From Sycobia sp. Sy_11 (Eukaryota; Arthropoda; Insecta; Hymenoptera; Epichrysomallidae), in the NCBI GenBank assembly GCA_018907035.1, contig JACCIC010000029.1, positions 762,501-826,500 on the forward strand: a DNA stretch of 64,000 nt, in the 5' to 3' direction. The stretch's first letter is position 1. Each line of letters starts with the position of its first letter. The position numbers and the translations under genes are program-made. Below are positions 1 to 11,138 of the stretch, piece by piece. The notes under the pieces were generated by a model. That model worked only from the letters and a program-made list of their open reading frames with translations, was not told where the DNA came from and ran no database searches.

Positions 1-479
1 TATCAATCCTTCCAATTATTTATATTTTATAATTAAATTATCATTTTATTCTTATGTTTATCGTTAAATAAATACTTGAAGTTATAATTATTTTTTAAGA
101 AAATTAAAAAATGAAATCGAATAGAAAAAAGATATTTTTTTTTCAAAAAAAAAAATATATTTTTTTGAAATTATTGGAATTCTTTCGGACTTAAGACTTT
201 TAGAGGCCAGACTGCGTCAAAATTTTATCTGGAGTTGAGACGACCATATCGACTGTTTTAATTATATAGTTATAACATTAATATTTATTTAAATTACTTC
301 TATTGCACAATATCTATATAATGATGAAATGCATATACAATACTATTAATATTCAAACTTACTTAATTTCAGTAAATGTTCTTACATTCTATATTATATT
401 TAGAATCTTGAATCTTTAGTTAAAAATATATATTATTGTAAAAAAATTCAACGGCAATGAGTATTTTTTAATGTTTTAG
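1..479 (+). other. Intron sequence upstream of the first visible host exon
   Basis: This AT-rich stretch has no open frame that I can support. It ends in a T-rich tract and the acceptor TTTTAG just before position 480, so it is read as the 3' part of an intron of the host gene. The upstream exons lie outside the window. Confidence 0.6.
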
Positions 480-1434
480 AATACTGCACATAAAATCATA
501 AATGATGGATATCAATTACCTGAAAACCTGGATTTATTAAATGACGAAAAAATGGGTGTACCCTTATCAGTTACTTTACATCCTCGAATTTTGAAGGAAG
601 ACGTTAATTCATATATGGACGTCTTCATTAATGTAACTGATCAGCCCACTATTAAAAAGTCCGATGGTATGGATAAAGTGTTACTAGATCTCTACGCATT
701 TCTACAGGATGGTCATAACAATATGGTGGACTTTATCAAAAAAACAGATCTTATCGAAAATACACAATCAAGTCTCGAAAATATAACAACCGAAATTCCA
801 ATTAGTATTACGGATGAATCCACTTTTTCTAACGAACAGTTGGAAGAAAAGTTTTCGACTACGATTACTCCAACAATACCCACGACAATAAAATTTAGTA
901 CCACTCTAATCAGTCATGTTACATCTACTATACCTCCACCACTTGTAAACATCGAAAAGATTAGTACAACTGTACCTGCGTTCGGACGAAATAAATTTAA
1001 ACGCCCGTCTCATACTGCTGTTGCCATATCACGTAACCATTTCAAGTCTCAAAATGGAGTAACCAGATATGCCGAAACTTCTCCTACATTGTTAAATTCA
1101 AGCACTATCACTTTACCAATTAAATCACGTAATCGCTTCACTACGCCTAGTTTTATGAGAAATAGAAATTCATCGCAAAAGATGACAACTAACGAATCAT
1201 TTTCAAATGAAAATGGAGATGTAACAAAAATAGGTTCGAAGACTACGACCAGCCGGCTACGCTACCGTAATACATCTGCACGATTGGGAGCTCAATCAAA
1301 AACAACAGTAACGCCAATGACAAATATTGCACAAAAATTAACAGGGCTATCGAAAGCACTGGGTCTTGGTAAAATATCGGTACTTAGTAGAAGACGTGGC
1401 GGACGACCTGCTGCAATAGCAACTGAGGAAGGAG
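480..1434 (+). CDS. Host gene, internal exon; Ser/Thr-rich protein of unknown function
   Basis: An open frame of about 318 codons runs from an acceptor (TTTTAG before 480) to a donor (G|GTATGT at 1434/1435). The methionine at 552 is internal: the frame is open from 480, starting NTAHKIINDGYQLPENLD. Residues 1-80 look ordered (segment GVPLSVTLHPRILKEDVNSY). The rest is rich in Thr, Ser, Asn and basic residues and looks disordered (TIPTTIKFSTTLISHVTS), ending in a basic patch SRRRGGRPAAIATEEG. The exon starts in phase 0 and ends after one base of a codon, which fits the exon at 23078. I do not recognise the family. A secreted, mucin-like or scaffold protein would fit the composition, but no signal peptide is in view. 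The frame stays open to 1574, but those last codons are intronic. Confidence 0.75.
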
Positions 1435-1518
1435 GTATGTACAGCATATATAATACGTATAAAAGAATTTTTTTGGTAAATTTTCAAGTTCATATTAAAA
1501 ATTTGTACTTATGTCGAC

Positions 1519-1822
1519 AATTTGGAATTAAATTAATAAATATTTTTATACATCATTATATTATAATATATTAACTAAAGTAATGATAGTCAGACTGTTC
1601 TTTTTTATAGAGACCCCGAGAATCTGAAATGGAACTTCAGAATTGCTACAATAAATTAGGTTAAAATTTGAAAATTAAAAATCAAACTAAAATAAAAATA
1701 ATATTAAAGATATTTTTTGTTAGTAAAGGACAACCTGACTGGCTCCACCATCTTAAATTTAAATTCACCTTTGAGCTCCGACGTTTCGAACCGCTACGGT
1801 TAATCTTCAGGAACTAAACTGT
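1519..1822 (-). mobile_element. Penelope-like element, 3' tail fragment (copy 1)
   Basis: Read on the minus strand, this region aligns by eye with the tail of the Penelope-like element at 8760-9080. Both have, in order, TTCCTGA-GAT..., a CGACGTC or AACGTCG block, GGTGGA...GTCAGGTTGTCC, an A/T-rich spacer, the TTTCAGATTCT block, a CAGT-TGACTGTCAT-like hairpin and AAAATATTTATTAATTT. No coding part is left. The fragment begins about 85 bp beyond the splice donor of the host exon. Confidence 0.6.
1780..1812 (-). ncRNA. Hammerhead-ribozyme-like core in the Penelope-like tail
   Basis: On the minus strand CTGAAGA (1810-1804) fits the hammerhead box CUGANGA. It is followed by a perfect five-pair hairpin AACCG-TAG-CGGTT and then CGAAAC, the second conserved box. 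Penelope-like elements are known to carry hammerhead motifs in their terminal repeats. Helices I and III were not folded, so activity is unproven. The equivalent sites at 8764 and 12838 are more degenerate. Confidence 0.45.
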
Positions 1823-2085
1823 TAGAATTTAAAGTTCTAAATTTTCCAGTTTTAATGTCTATTGTGATGTAAAAAGTATGATATTAAATCTGTATCGAAT
1901 AAGACAATAGTAATTATTATGAAAAGATTTACTTACATAAACTAGTTTATACATTTATTAATTGATATTAATAACTGTAAAATAGAATATTTTTTTATTA
2001 TGAAAAATGAATCGAATAAACTGAGTATACAAAATTTCAACTGAATAGCAAAATTTATGATAGTGATTGTTTATCTCGTAGAATA

Positions 2086-2865
2086 ATGAATGAGTGGTTG
2101 CGACGGTTCAAAGACGGTAAGAAAGACATCAATCACAACGAAAGTTTGGACCGGAAGACAGAAGCGGAAAACGAAAGAACCATCGAGAAAATCCGTCAAA
2201 TCATCACAACTGAGCCGAACTCGTCGGTGTATTACATGAATATGGAACTTGCAAATTCGGACCTAGAAATTGGCCCTTCGAAATGTTTATTCGTGTTTTG
2301 TTCCACAAAAATTGACTGAGTTCCAAAAAGCGCTTCAAATTCAACTTTCTAAATACATCATTAAAGCAGCCAAAAGGGACCAAAACTATTTTTATTTTAT
2401 CATAATTGGTGACAAGACACATTATTTTCAATATAATTCGGAAAACAAAGGCCAAAATGCCGAAAGAAAAATCTTCGATTTATCAAAACCGAAAAAATTG
2501 CCCTTGAAATAATCGAAAATGAAAATAATGCTCTCGTTTTTTACGATTCCATGAACATAATTCACCTGAAATTTATTCCGTCTAGAAAAACACGTGTTGC
2601 TTTCCTGCATTCATCGTGTTCGGCTAGAATGTCGTGAAAATGGAAGCTAGCGTTTATTGCATGATAATATGTACTGTCTTCTACTTATTTGGTATAATAC
2701 ATTGGGTGATGATAGGAAAGTGTTATAGGGATATCGAGGACATCCGAAGGCTAATAACCGCCATTTTCAAAATGATTTCGGTTAAAGACGTGAAAAACTC
2801 ATTTGACATGCTGTTCGAACGTGCTAACCTTTGTGCTGACTGGGAAGGGGACTACTTTAAGCCAA
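2086..2865 (+). pseudogene. Degenerate mariner-type transposase (family A)
   Basis: This is a broken remnant of a Tc1/mariner DDD transposase. The start resembles the mariner helix-turn-helix region (WLRRFKDGKKDINHNE). A middle piece near 2545 reads like the family's GIIHKEFVP block (MNIIHLKFIPSR). The last part, within an open frame 2634-3056, matches a mariner C-terminus (YRDIEDIRRL...NSFDMLFERA...EGDYFK). Catalytic aspartates are not in one frame and several stops and frameshifts intervene, so no active protein is possible. The 2634-3056 frame runs on past the mariner end into the next element, so its last ~65 codons are not transposase. Confidence 0.6.
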
Positions 2866-2881
2866 CGAAATACTGTTGTCT

Positions 2882-3690
2882 TTTGTTTGAAAAGTTTAGG
2901 AACTTTTTGTCTTATGAATTTCACGGCTATGTACAAAGCGCTACAGAGCTCGTATTTGGCAATACTATACATCATTTGAAAGGTTTTGACATAACGTACA
3001 ACACGACGCTATGCATGATTAGTTTGGATATTGCGTTCAAAGTTATAGACGTGTAAACATGAACTTCACTAACGCCGAAATTCGTGCTATTTTAAACTTT
3101 TACTTCGTCAAAGGCAAATTCGCTAGAGAAACGTTCCGTGAGATTAATGATGTTTTGGGGGATGGCATGCTATCACGTCAAACTTCAGAGGAATGATTTT
3201 AACGATTCATAGCCCGTGAAAACCACACCATGGATAAGCCAGCCGGCGGAAGACCTGTGACGAGGAATACCAATCAAACCATGGAATTTATCGAGTTAGA
3301 CCGGCATGTGGCATCTCATCACATCGCCCATGAGATGAGAGTTAATCACCAAACCATTCTAAACCCGCTGCAGAAGGCTGGATACAAAAAAAACGTGATG
3401 TTTGGGTGCCGCATGATTTGACACAAAAAAACCTTCTGGACCGAATCGACGCCTGCGATGTACTGCTGAAACGGAACGAACTCGACCCATTTTTGAAGCG
3501 AATGGTGATTGGCGACGAAAAATGGAATACATATGACAATATCAAGTGAAAACGGTCGTGGTCCAAGGCCGGTGGACCGTCCCAAACAGTGGCCAAGCCG
3601 GGATTGACGGCCAGGAAGGTTTTGCTGTGTGTTTAAAGGGAATCATCCACTATGAGCTGCTCCCAAATTGACAGACGCTTAATTCTATCA
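2882..3690 (+). pseudogene. Mariner family B, copy 1: 5' end and N-terminal half
   Basis: The left end (TTTTTGTCTTATGAATTTC near 2900) matches the mariner terminus at 21925-22010. The transposase remnant starts near 3010 (AFKVIDV, then MNFTNAEIRAIL...ARETFREINDVLGD). It continues through a linker (MDKPAGGRPVTRNTNQ), a second helix region (FIELDRHVASHHIA) and the first catalytic block (VIGDEKW near 3508). It ends at KTVVVQGRWTVPNS and FAVCLKGIIHYELLP. At least five stops or frameshifts are present. Two other copies lie at 17742-22010 and 39569-40710 on the minus strand. The C-terminal half is missing and replaced by family C sequence. Confidence 0.7.
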
Positions 3691-4290
3691 TATACTGTAA
3701 ACGAGATTATTAAAGACGAACGGGCTTCAAAAAATGCAAAGACGGCGAAATCAGCTGGAAAGATTATGGCTAGTGTGTTTTGGGATACACGTGATATTAT
3801 CCTTATTGACTATTTGCAAGAGGGACAGACGATTACTGGAAAATATTATGCGTCATGATTAAGTCAGCTACATGAGAAAATAAAAGAAAATTGTCCTCAT
3901 TTGAAAAAAGTCCTCTTTCTCCAGGATAATGTACGAGTGCATACGTGCGCAGTTTCGAATGCTAACATTGAGGGGTTGATGTTTGAATTGATAGACCATC
4001 CAACGTACTCACCAGATCCGGCCCCGAGTGATTTCTTCTTATTTCCAAATTTAAAAAAATGGCTCAGCGAACAACGATTTACGTGAAATGAGGAGCTCAT
4101 CGCTCACACAAATGCTTATTTTGAAGAACTACAACAATCATACTTTTTTGAAGGCTTGAAAAATTGAAGATATGTGTATCAAAGTGTATGGAACTAGAAG
4201 GAGATTATGTTGAAAAATAAAAAAAAATATTTACCCAAAAAGAATTGTTTTTCTATTTTTTGCTAAAGATTTATTGACCTAACCTCGTAC
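3690..4290 (+). pseudogene. Mariner family C: C-terminal half (copy 1)
   Basis: From about 3690 the sequence switches to a different mariner family. Visible blocks are DERASKNAKTAKSAGKIMA, FWDTRDIILIDYLQEGQTIT, the second-aspartate motif LQDNVRVHT and the third-aspartate motif HPTYSPDPAPSDFF, followed by FPNLKKWLSEQRFT. Stops at 3856 and 4084 and a frameshift near 4160 disable it. The end near 4290 (TTTATTGACCTAACC) resembles the end of the second family C fragment near 41035. The junction with family B duplicates the equivalent strand of the fold, so it is an illegitimate join and not a homologous recombinant. Confidence 0.7.
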
Positions 4291-5251
4291 TGAACCAATA
4301 TATTTATTTTCCGTCGATATTTTTATATCGTCTTTAGAAAGGTAATTTCAATAGAATGTAAAGATCACGAGAATCGGAAGATTAAGGTGAAAGTAAATTG
4401 AAAGCCAAGCAAGGAGGAGAGGATTGTTTACACTTCTTCAGTGACTAATATAACGTATTCCGAAGATCAGTATAGACTCGGAAATTTGGAATTTAAGGAG
4501 AAAATAAATAGACTAATCAGGAAATTATTAATAACTATTATGGACGTAATAAAAAATTTGCTCCATGGATTACCATCAGCTCTTCACAATGGAGATCATA
4601 AATAAGAACTTCAGATATGAAATTATTCAATCCAATTTCTTTAAATAAAAAATCTTCTTTCCTGACTCATATATGGGATACTTTACCTTTAAATTAGAAA
4701 CTAAAAAACATTTGAACTTTGATAATAGATATCGTATTTCTAATTATACATTACTAATATAAATAGTTATTATCTATAATTTCACATTTGTACAACAAGA
4801 ACTATGTACAACATTTTTATTTTAGTTAACGTGCGAAATTAAACGATATTTTACTATAGTTTTTCTGGCAAGAACGCCAATTATCAAATTAAATTATATA
4901 CTTAAGTTATATGATCAATGTTAATATATAGTAAAAATATTTTGAAAAAAGTTTATATTCTACAAATAGAAGATTTTTCTATATCTATTGAATTCGCAAA
5001 CATAGATTAAATGTTGACAATGCTAATTAAGATTATTTCAATGGGAACCAAGGTTCTGAAATAAATCTCCGTTAAATAAATGTACTTGATAACATCAAAT
5101 ATAATACAATAAACATTTTTTTCATTTTTGAGAAGGTGCAGATTAGCAAGAAATGCATTTTCGGAACATATCTTTAAACAGAATGAAAACATTTTTTTTG
5201 TTATAATTAGTATCCACAACTAGCAAAACATTTGTAGATATTATGTGAATG

Positions 5252-5255
<4 letters not shown>

Positions 5256-5315
<60 letters not shown>
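5256..5315. repeat. TA dinucleotide microsatellite
   Basis: About 60 bp of uninterrupted TA repeats, ending in an ATATTATATTATA variant. Confidence 0.95.
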
Positions 5316-5321
<6 letters not shown>

Positions 5322-6501
5322 TATTATATTTAATATAATCTTTTAATAGTATATATTTGCAATAAGGTCATTGCGATCAGAATTGCTGTGTGCGTATCAT
5401 GACGAAGATCTGGTTAGATTTCCGATAAAGAACTTTATTCGATTGGTTGATTCCTTAGTTTTGTAGAGCGCTGACTATAAAAATAGGAATGATTTGTGGA
5501 AATTCAATTTTCATAACAAAAACCATAAAAAATTCTTTTAAATATATAAAAAAATAGTTAAATTTCCAAAAAAATATTTCAAAGCAAATTTAAAAATTTC
5601 GTTGAAATATATATTTTTTTGTAATAAATGTAGACTTATAATTTATTGTAAAGTATGTATGTATTCTCTACAGGTAGCATTTCCTGAGAAAAATGTGTTC
5701 CAATGTACCTGTATTCAGTATACACGTCAAACCGTTCAGGGGACCCCGAAACGGAATTATTGAACTTTTATCCAGAAATATTCTTTGCATTGAAAAACTG
5801 TATAGAAAAAAAAAATCAATTTTATTGAGCTTGAAATTTGGGCTTTCAAGTTTTATGAAAGTTTATTTATTTTCTGAAATAAATTCGGAAAATCGTCATT
5901 TTAATGGAATTTTCGTGGATTAGGGAATAAATATTCAGTTTCCATTTAAAGCCATTATGATATTCGTAATAACGTATCAAAAAAAATAAGTACATAAATC
6001 TTTCTAAAAGATCGGGTGTAGGACTACCCGAAAAAGAATTGTTAATTTTTTTCTCCAAAAATAATATCAGAGATAAAATTGTTATGGAATATAGATTCAT
6101 ACTTTAACGCGGTAATTGAACACCTAAGCGATCCCTTTGATTTATTGCAAATATGATGTCCATCTGAGAGAGAGTCTCCGTTAACAGATGGGAAGAAGAT
6201 TCTTCCACGGATTAGATGAATTCTTGATTAACCGTTTTGGACCGTAGCATCCTCTGTGATGTTCTACAAACTTACTTTTTCTCCCACAATGTCTTTTATT
6301 TCTGAAAAATATATATACCTATTATTAACTAAATAGAATATTTTAAGAGAAATATGATTGGTAATTATGGAAAAAATGTATATATTTTATTTATAATAAA
6401 TATTATAATAATTATTAAATGTTATCCCTACTTAGCGCTACCCGTGATTACCTAACTCCCGTAGTCCACACACATAGAGGTGCGAGGTAAATGCAAAAGT
6501 G

Positions 6502-6528
6502 GTATATATATATATATATATATATATA
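6502..6528. repeat. TA dinucleotide microsatellite
   Basis: About 13 TA units between GTGG and AAATCTTG. Confidence 0.9.
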
Positions 6529-7740
6529 AATCTTGAGGGCAATTTATATACATATTAAATCATATATACATATATACATATATATGTATGCATATTGCAG
6601 TTATTTGCACCGTTCTAGTCTCGATACAATTTTAGGTTTTGAAACTGAGGAGGACTTGTTAAGATAACCGCAGCGTCACGACGATTAGTAACGTCTAATA
6701 GATATAGCAAGTGAATAAGAGAATTATTAATAATAAAATTATTCCTATTAAAGTAATTAAGTAATGTTTTCGTCCTGCTCGAAGTATTATTTTGGAATTG
6801 GTATATGTTCGTTCCCAAGCTATAATTCCATATGAGAATATACTAGAGAATAAGGCAAATTATATAGATCTTAAATATTCTATTCACATAATTTTGGAGA
6901 GTGTATACAGAATAAATTGAAAATATTCAATTTTGTTCTAAATATGTTCAATATGCTTGTTTCTTTTCATGTTGGTATCAAATAGTACACCTCAATAAGT
7001 GGTACTTTCAACTCTAGTTAAAACCCTGTCTTATAATTATGCTCATATTACTAGAATTACTATTTAAGTAATTTCCACATTTCATATAAGTTCCTGTCAT
7101 TTTTAGTGTTAATTGATTAGATGTCAACAAATTACCAATACCTTGTGTAAACATACCTTCATTCTTATTTGTACTTAAAGCTAATTATTATTTTTAAATG
7201 TAACATCAGTATTATCTGCTTAAGCTAACATTTCATTTTCTAGCAAGATTTTAAACCAATTATTAACATATAAAACAAATAATAGTGTACCTTGTTATAA
7301 CGATATAATTATATGGACCTATATATGTTTTAAAAAATTTTCTGTAAACAATCAGTTGTTTTCGATTATTTCCACAACCATATTGATTTTCAGATTAGAA
7401 GTTACAATTATGAATAAAATGCAATATTCTTCCGTGTCTTATTTTTTCAAATCTTTTCGAAATCTTAGATATTAGACATATTCGTATCTAACTATTCTGT
7501 AAATATTTTTACATATAGGTATAATTTCACCTTTTTATAGTACATAATAATAAATTAAATCTTGGAATTTTAGCCATTTCAAATTATGAAATAACATGTG
7601 AAATTAAAGTAGTGTTAACAGTTATTTGAAGAATAATACTAATTCATATTTAGTTATGTAAACTTGTCAATTTGTAATTCTTTTCATACTCAAAGTAAGG
7701 AAAATGCACAGGAAAACTTGCAATAAAGGAGACAATAAAA

Positions 7741-8660
7741 AAATATGAAGAGTTCTTGTTTTATATTCCAATTAATCTTTATAATTGTACCAGCAAAGTG
7801 TATAGACAAACTGGTGAATATTTTTAATTCCATCCATGATAGAATTAAATATACAAATGAATTAGAATCAGATAATAAATTAAGTTTTTGGACGTCAATG
7901 TTATTAGAGTTAGTAATAACAGAGTACAATTAAATTGGTGCAGAAAACCTACATGGTCAGGTACTTTGTTAAATTTTAATTCACACCATCTATTCGGAAT
8001 CAAGATAGGTAGAGTAGAGACAGGGCAATCAAATTATCATACAAAGATTTTAAAAAAGATAGTTTAAAATTAGTTAAAGAGATATTCATTGACAATGATT
8101 ATCCAATAGACTTTGTGAATCAAATTTATAATAGCACTAGAGAACGTAATATGGAAAAAAGGGATAATAATAATAAAATCGTGGTATTATCATATGTAAC
8201 AGGATTATCCGAAAGAATTAGAAGTGTATTTAAAAAACATAAGATTCAAGTTTATTTTAGAAACAATAATAATATTAGAAAGCTATTTAATAATTGTAAA
8301 GATAAGGATGGTAAATGCTTGAAAACAGGAATAGTATACAAAATAAATTGTAAAGATTGTGACAAATATTATATTGGACAAACGGGAAGGTACCTAAAAC
8401 AAAGAATATATGAACATCAATATAGTTTACGAATCATGAATGGTACATGCGGACTAAAAGAACATAGTTTAAGGTTGTTACATTCTTTCGACTTTGAAAA
8501 TGTAAATCTTTTGGAACATGGTATTTAGAATAAATATAAAGAGACTCTCTTGAAAATATTCATATTTTGAAAATTCCCAATAATGTAAATTTAATGTTAG
8601 AATCGAGTAAATTGGACAACACTTATCATTCCTTATTAATATAGAATTTTTATTTCGCAT
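7741..8660 (+). pseudogene. Penelope-like element: RT end and GIY-YIG endonuclease (copy 2)
   Basis: Penelope-like elements encode a telomerase-related reverse transcriptase followed by a GIY-YIG nuclease. The first part reads like the end of the RT domain (VPAKCIDKLVNIFNSIHDRI...NELESDNKLSF near 7785-7885), followed by a frameshifted NFNSHHLFGIKIGR near 7975. The frame 8013-8528 is then intact. It carries the linker zinc-type cysteines (NNCKDKDGKC, NCKDCDKYY) and the nuclease motif YYIGQTGRYLKQRIYEHQ, with the GIY equivalent as GIVYKI. After a stop at 8526 the homologous C-terminus continues in another frame (KLDNTYHSLLI). The N-terminal RT is missing. This is a 5'-truncated, dead copy, but its nuclease domain is well kept. 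Confidence 0.75.
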
Positions 8661-9080
8661 TTATGTTAAAGAAAAAAAGAGAGATCCTATATATGTTATA
8701 CTAATAAATTTAGAGTGGGGGTGGTGTATATAAAGTAGCTGGGTTTTTCAATTTAGTTTTGTTCCTGAGGATGAATGCTTCGACGTCAGATATGAAGGTA
8801 ATTCTAAATTTATGGTGGATGTAGTCAGGTTGTCCGTTACTAACATAGAATAGTTTTTTTATTATTTTTATTTTACTTATTATTGTATTTTTATTTTTAT
8901 TTTATTATTAATTTTATTTTATTTTTATCTTTAATTTTTTGGTATAATTTATCGTAGTAATAAGTTTTATTTCAGATTCTACGGGGATGAACAGAAACAA
9001 GGACAGTATGACTGTCATTATTGTAGCTAATATCTGATATCATAAAGACTGTTAAACCGATAAAAATATTTATTAATTTA
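8661..9080 (+). mobile_element. Penelope-like 3' tail with degenerate hammerhead-like motif
   Basis: The tail contains TTCCTGAGGATGAATGC and CGACGTC near 8762-8787, GGTGGATGTAGTCAGGTTGTCC, a T-rich spacer, TTTCAGATTCTACGG, a CAGTATGACTG hairpin and AAATATTTATTAATTT. The same series of blocks recurs at 1519-1822 (minus strand) and 12835-13115 (plus strand). CTGAGGA fits the first hammerhead box, but the second box is damaged. Confidence 0.6.
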
Positions 9081-10230
9081 TATTTCAAATAATGAATTTG
9101 GATTTTAGAACCGAGGTACAGAGACCACGTCACTGTGAATGTCCTCTGTAACTATAGCTATAAAAATATTATTTTTCAGATTAGAAGGTTGTGATGGTAA
9201 GCACGAAAAGAATGACTTTCATTTTAATAAAATTGTGAGATGGATACAAAGATTTGGCCGTTATGCTGATGAAATCCTTACTTCCAATCTATGATTCTCA
9301 TATATTTTGCGGATGAAAGATCTTATCTAAAATTTCGCACAAGATAGTAGATATATGGTGTCAATCATCATTTCATTTAGTTGATAAAAATCTATTTCTT
9401 CGCGAGATCGTATTTTGGCCTGAATGTTTACTTATTCATATTGAAGGTAAAGAATAGTAATAATTTGGGTTGGACATTTCTACTATATATTGCTCTAGCA
9501 ACCTGTCTATTTGAATTTTTTCTTCTTATGGACATTAGTACAGTCTTGCGCACATCTTTAGTGTTCGATGGATTTGTAAAATTAATATCGTTTCAAGCAA
9601 TTCACTCTAAAAATATTCATGTTATCTCGATTAATCACCAAATATGTAATTTTCCTTCCTCCTGGCTACTTTGAATCTATCAGCTTCATTATCTTTTCTA
9701 TCTGTTTGCATTCTTGGCTTCTCTTAATATTTAAAATGATTATCCGATGGCGCTGTTTTCTCACAAGTTTTTTTCCCGATCGCTCATTTGAATTTTCGAG
9801 AACTCTATTTGATTATTTCCTCATCGCGATCACCATATAATTCTCTTAATTATATAAGTTATCATTGTCTTGGCTATAATTATTATAAATCAGTGGCTAT
9901 AATTATTCTCATTATAGTTCGAGTTATTATTTGAAATATTACTTTCATAGTTTTTCTATCGATTATTATTATTATTATTATTATTATGAAAATGGTTTAT
10001 CTCCTTATTATGATTTTGACGATGATTCAACATCTTATATTTTCGTATTCTCGAATTCCTATTTGTATTATTATTAATGTTAATCAAGTGATTTCTCTTC
10101 TCATTGTACAGTCTGTCAAGTACGAGCGTGGTCGTGTTAATTTCTGAAAAAACTTTATTTGTTGAAACTTTCATATTTATATATACATTGAACAAATTAG
10201 AAGTGATAATGCAATTTGGTCAGTCACGTG
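9081..10230. other. AT-rich intronic sequence, no gene recognised
   Basis: The frames at 9381-9674 and 9619-9840 are hydrophobic, phenylalanine-rich translations of T-rich DNA and match nothing I know. A short ATT trinucleotide run sits near 9963-9986. Confidence 0.4.
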
Positions 10231-10232
10231 CC

Positions 10233-11138
10233 CCGTCACCACTGATGTCGATAATTACCTGGCATCTCCAAAGCATGCTTTCTACTAATTACACTGCGTA
10301 TGCTAGTGGCAAAGATCTCCATATCCGACAAAATTAGTAAGACCACTACTTCAAAGTGTATGTGTGTGCGCTTTCCAGGAACCTTCTGCTTAATATATGC
10401 CCACATAATTTCAATACGGTTTGAATCGGGTGACTGCGACGGCCAATTCAATGTAACGGTGCCAGATTGGGTCTTCCACTCAGTACAGAGTTTGCTGCGG
10501 TCTTTAGCATCATTGTACTTTTGCAGAATCCAATGTTTATTTTATTTGATGAGCCATCGTTTGGCAGATGATAGTGAAACTTTTTTATATATGTTTATCA
10601 TTTTTTCGGCATTTAGATGGTCAATAAATAGGTGTAAATAGCGAAACCTTGCTTTGAGAAGCAGCTTCAAATATTCACCCTTATTCGACGTTTTACAGTC
10701 CGCTAAACAAGCCTATTCGTAGAAGTTGACCAGACTCGTGTGAAGCTACCCATATAGAAAATTCATCAGTAAAAATGACATTCTCAAAATCTCTATCAAT
10801 ATTCTCGTGCGTCCAAGCGAATCGCTTTGTCACATGTTTTTCAGTCAACCGGGGCTTCATTGTATTTATGCCATTTCAGACCATGAGTACAAAGTTGGGT
10901 TCGAATAGTTTCGTAGGATATATCTCTAAACCTTTTGCTATTAATTTTGCTTGTCCTGGCTGTAGTGTTAAAGCAGGATTTTGCGAAAATAGATTCACTA
11001 TTCTTTATTCATCTTTTTTATTCACTTTTCCTATCGTTCTGGTAAATCATCGACATTTATAGCCAGTTTATATCGTACTTACTTCTGTACAAATGCTTTT
11101 GATTTTCTCATATATTTAACAGCCATTGATTGCGACAT
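10233..11138 (-). pseudogene. Tc1-like (DD34E) transposase pseudogene
   Basis: Read on the minus strand from a possible start at 11138 (MSQSMAVKYMRKSKAFVQK) to about 10233. Tc1-like transposases cut and paste DNA with a DDE triad. A middle segment reads MKPRLTEKHVTKRFAWTHEN (around 10860-10790). The second acidic block is FENVIFTDEFSIW near 10775. The glutamate block is WPSQSPDSNRIEIMWAYIKQ (10445-10385), in which the usual DLNPIEN is changed to DSNRIEI. Several stops and frameshifts break it. I did not find convincing terminal inverted repeats. Confidence 0.7.

Larger units (their letters stand above)
4291..7740. other. AT-rich intronic sequence without recognisable gene
   Basis: I see no supportable coding sequence here. 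Short frames at 5693-5923 and 6615-6818 resemble nothing I know and have AT-driven composition. There is a long TA microsatellite at 5256-5315 and a shorter one at 6502-6528. The part from about 6430 to 6900 is less AT-biased and may be an unrecognised repeat. Confidence 0.5.

Noticed and set aside
1435..1574. Extension of the first host exon to the stop at 1572
   Set aside because: A good donor lies at 1435, the following codons are AT-driven and run into a Penelope-like fragment, and the phase fits the exon at 23078.
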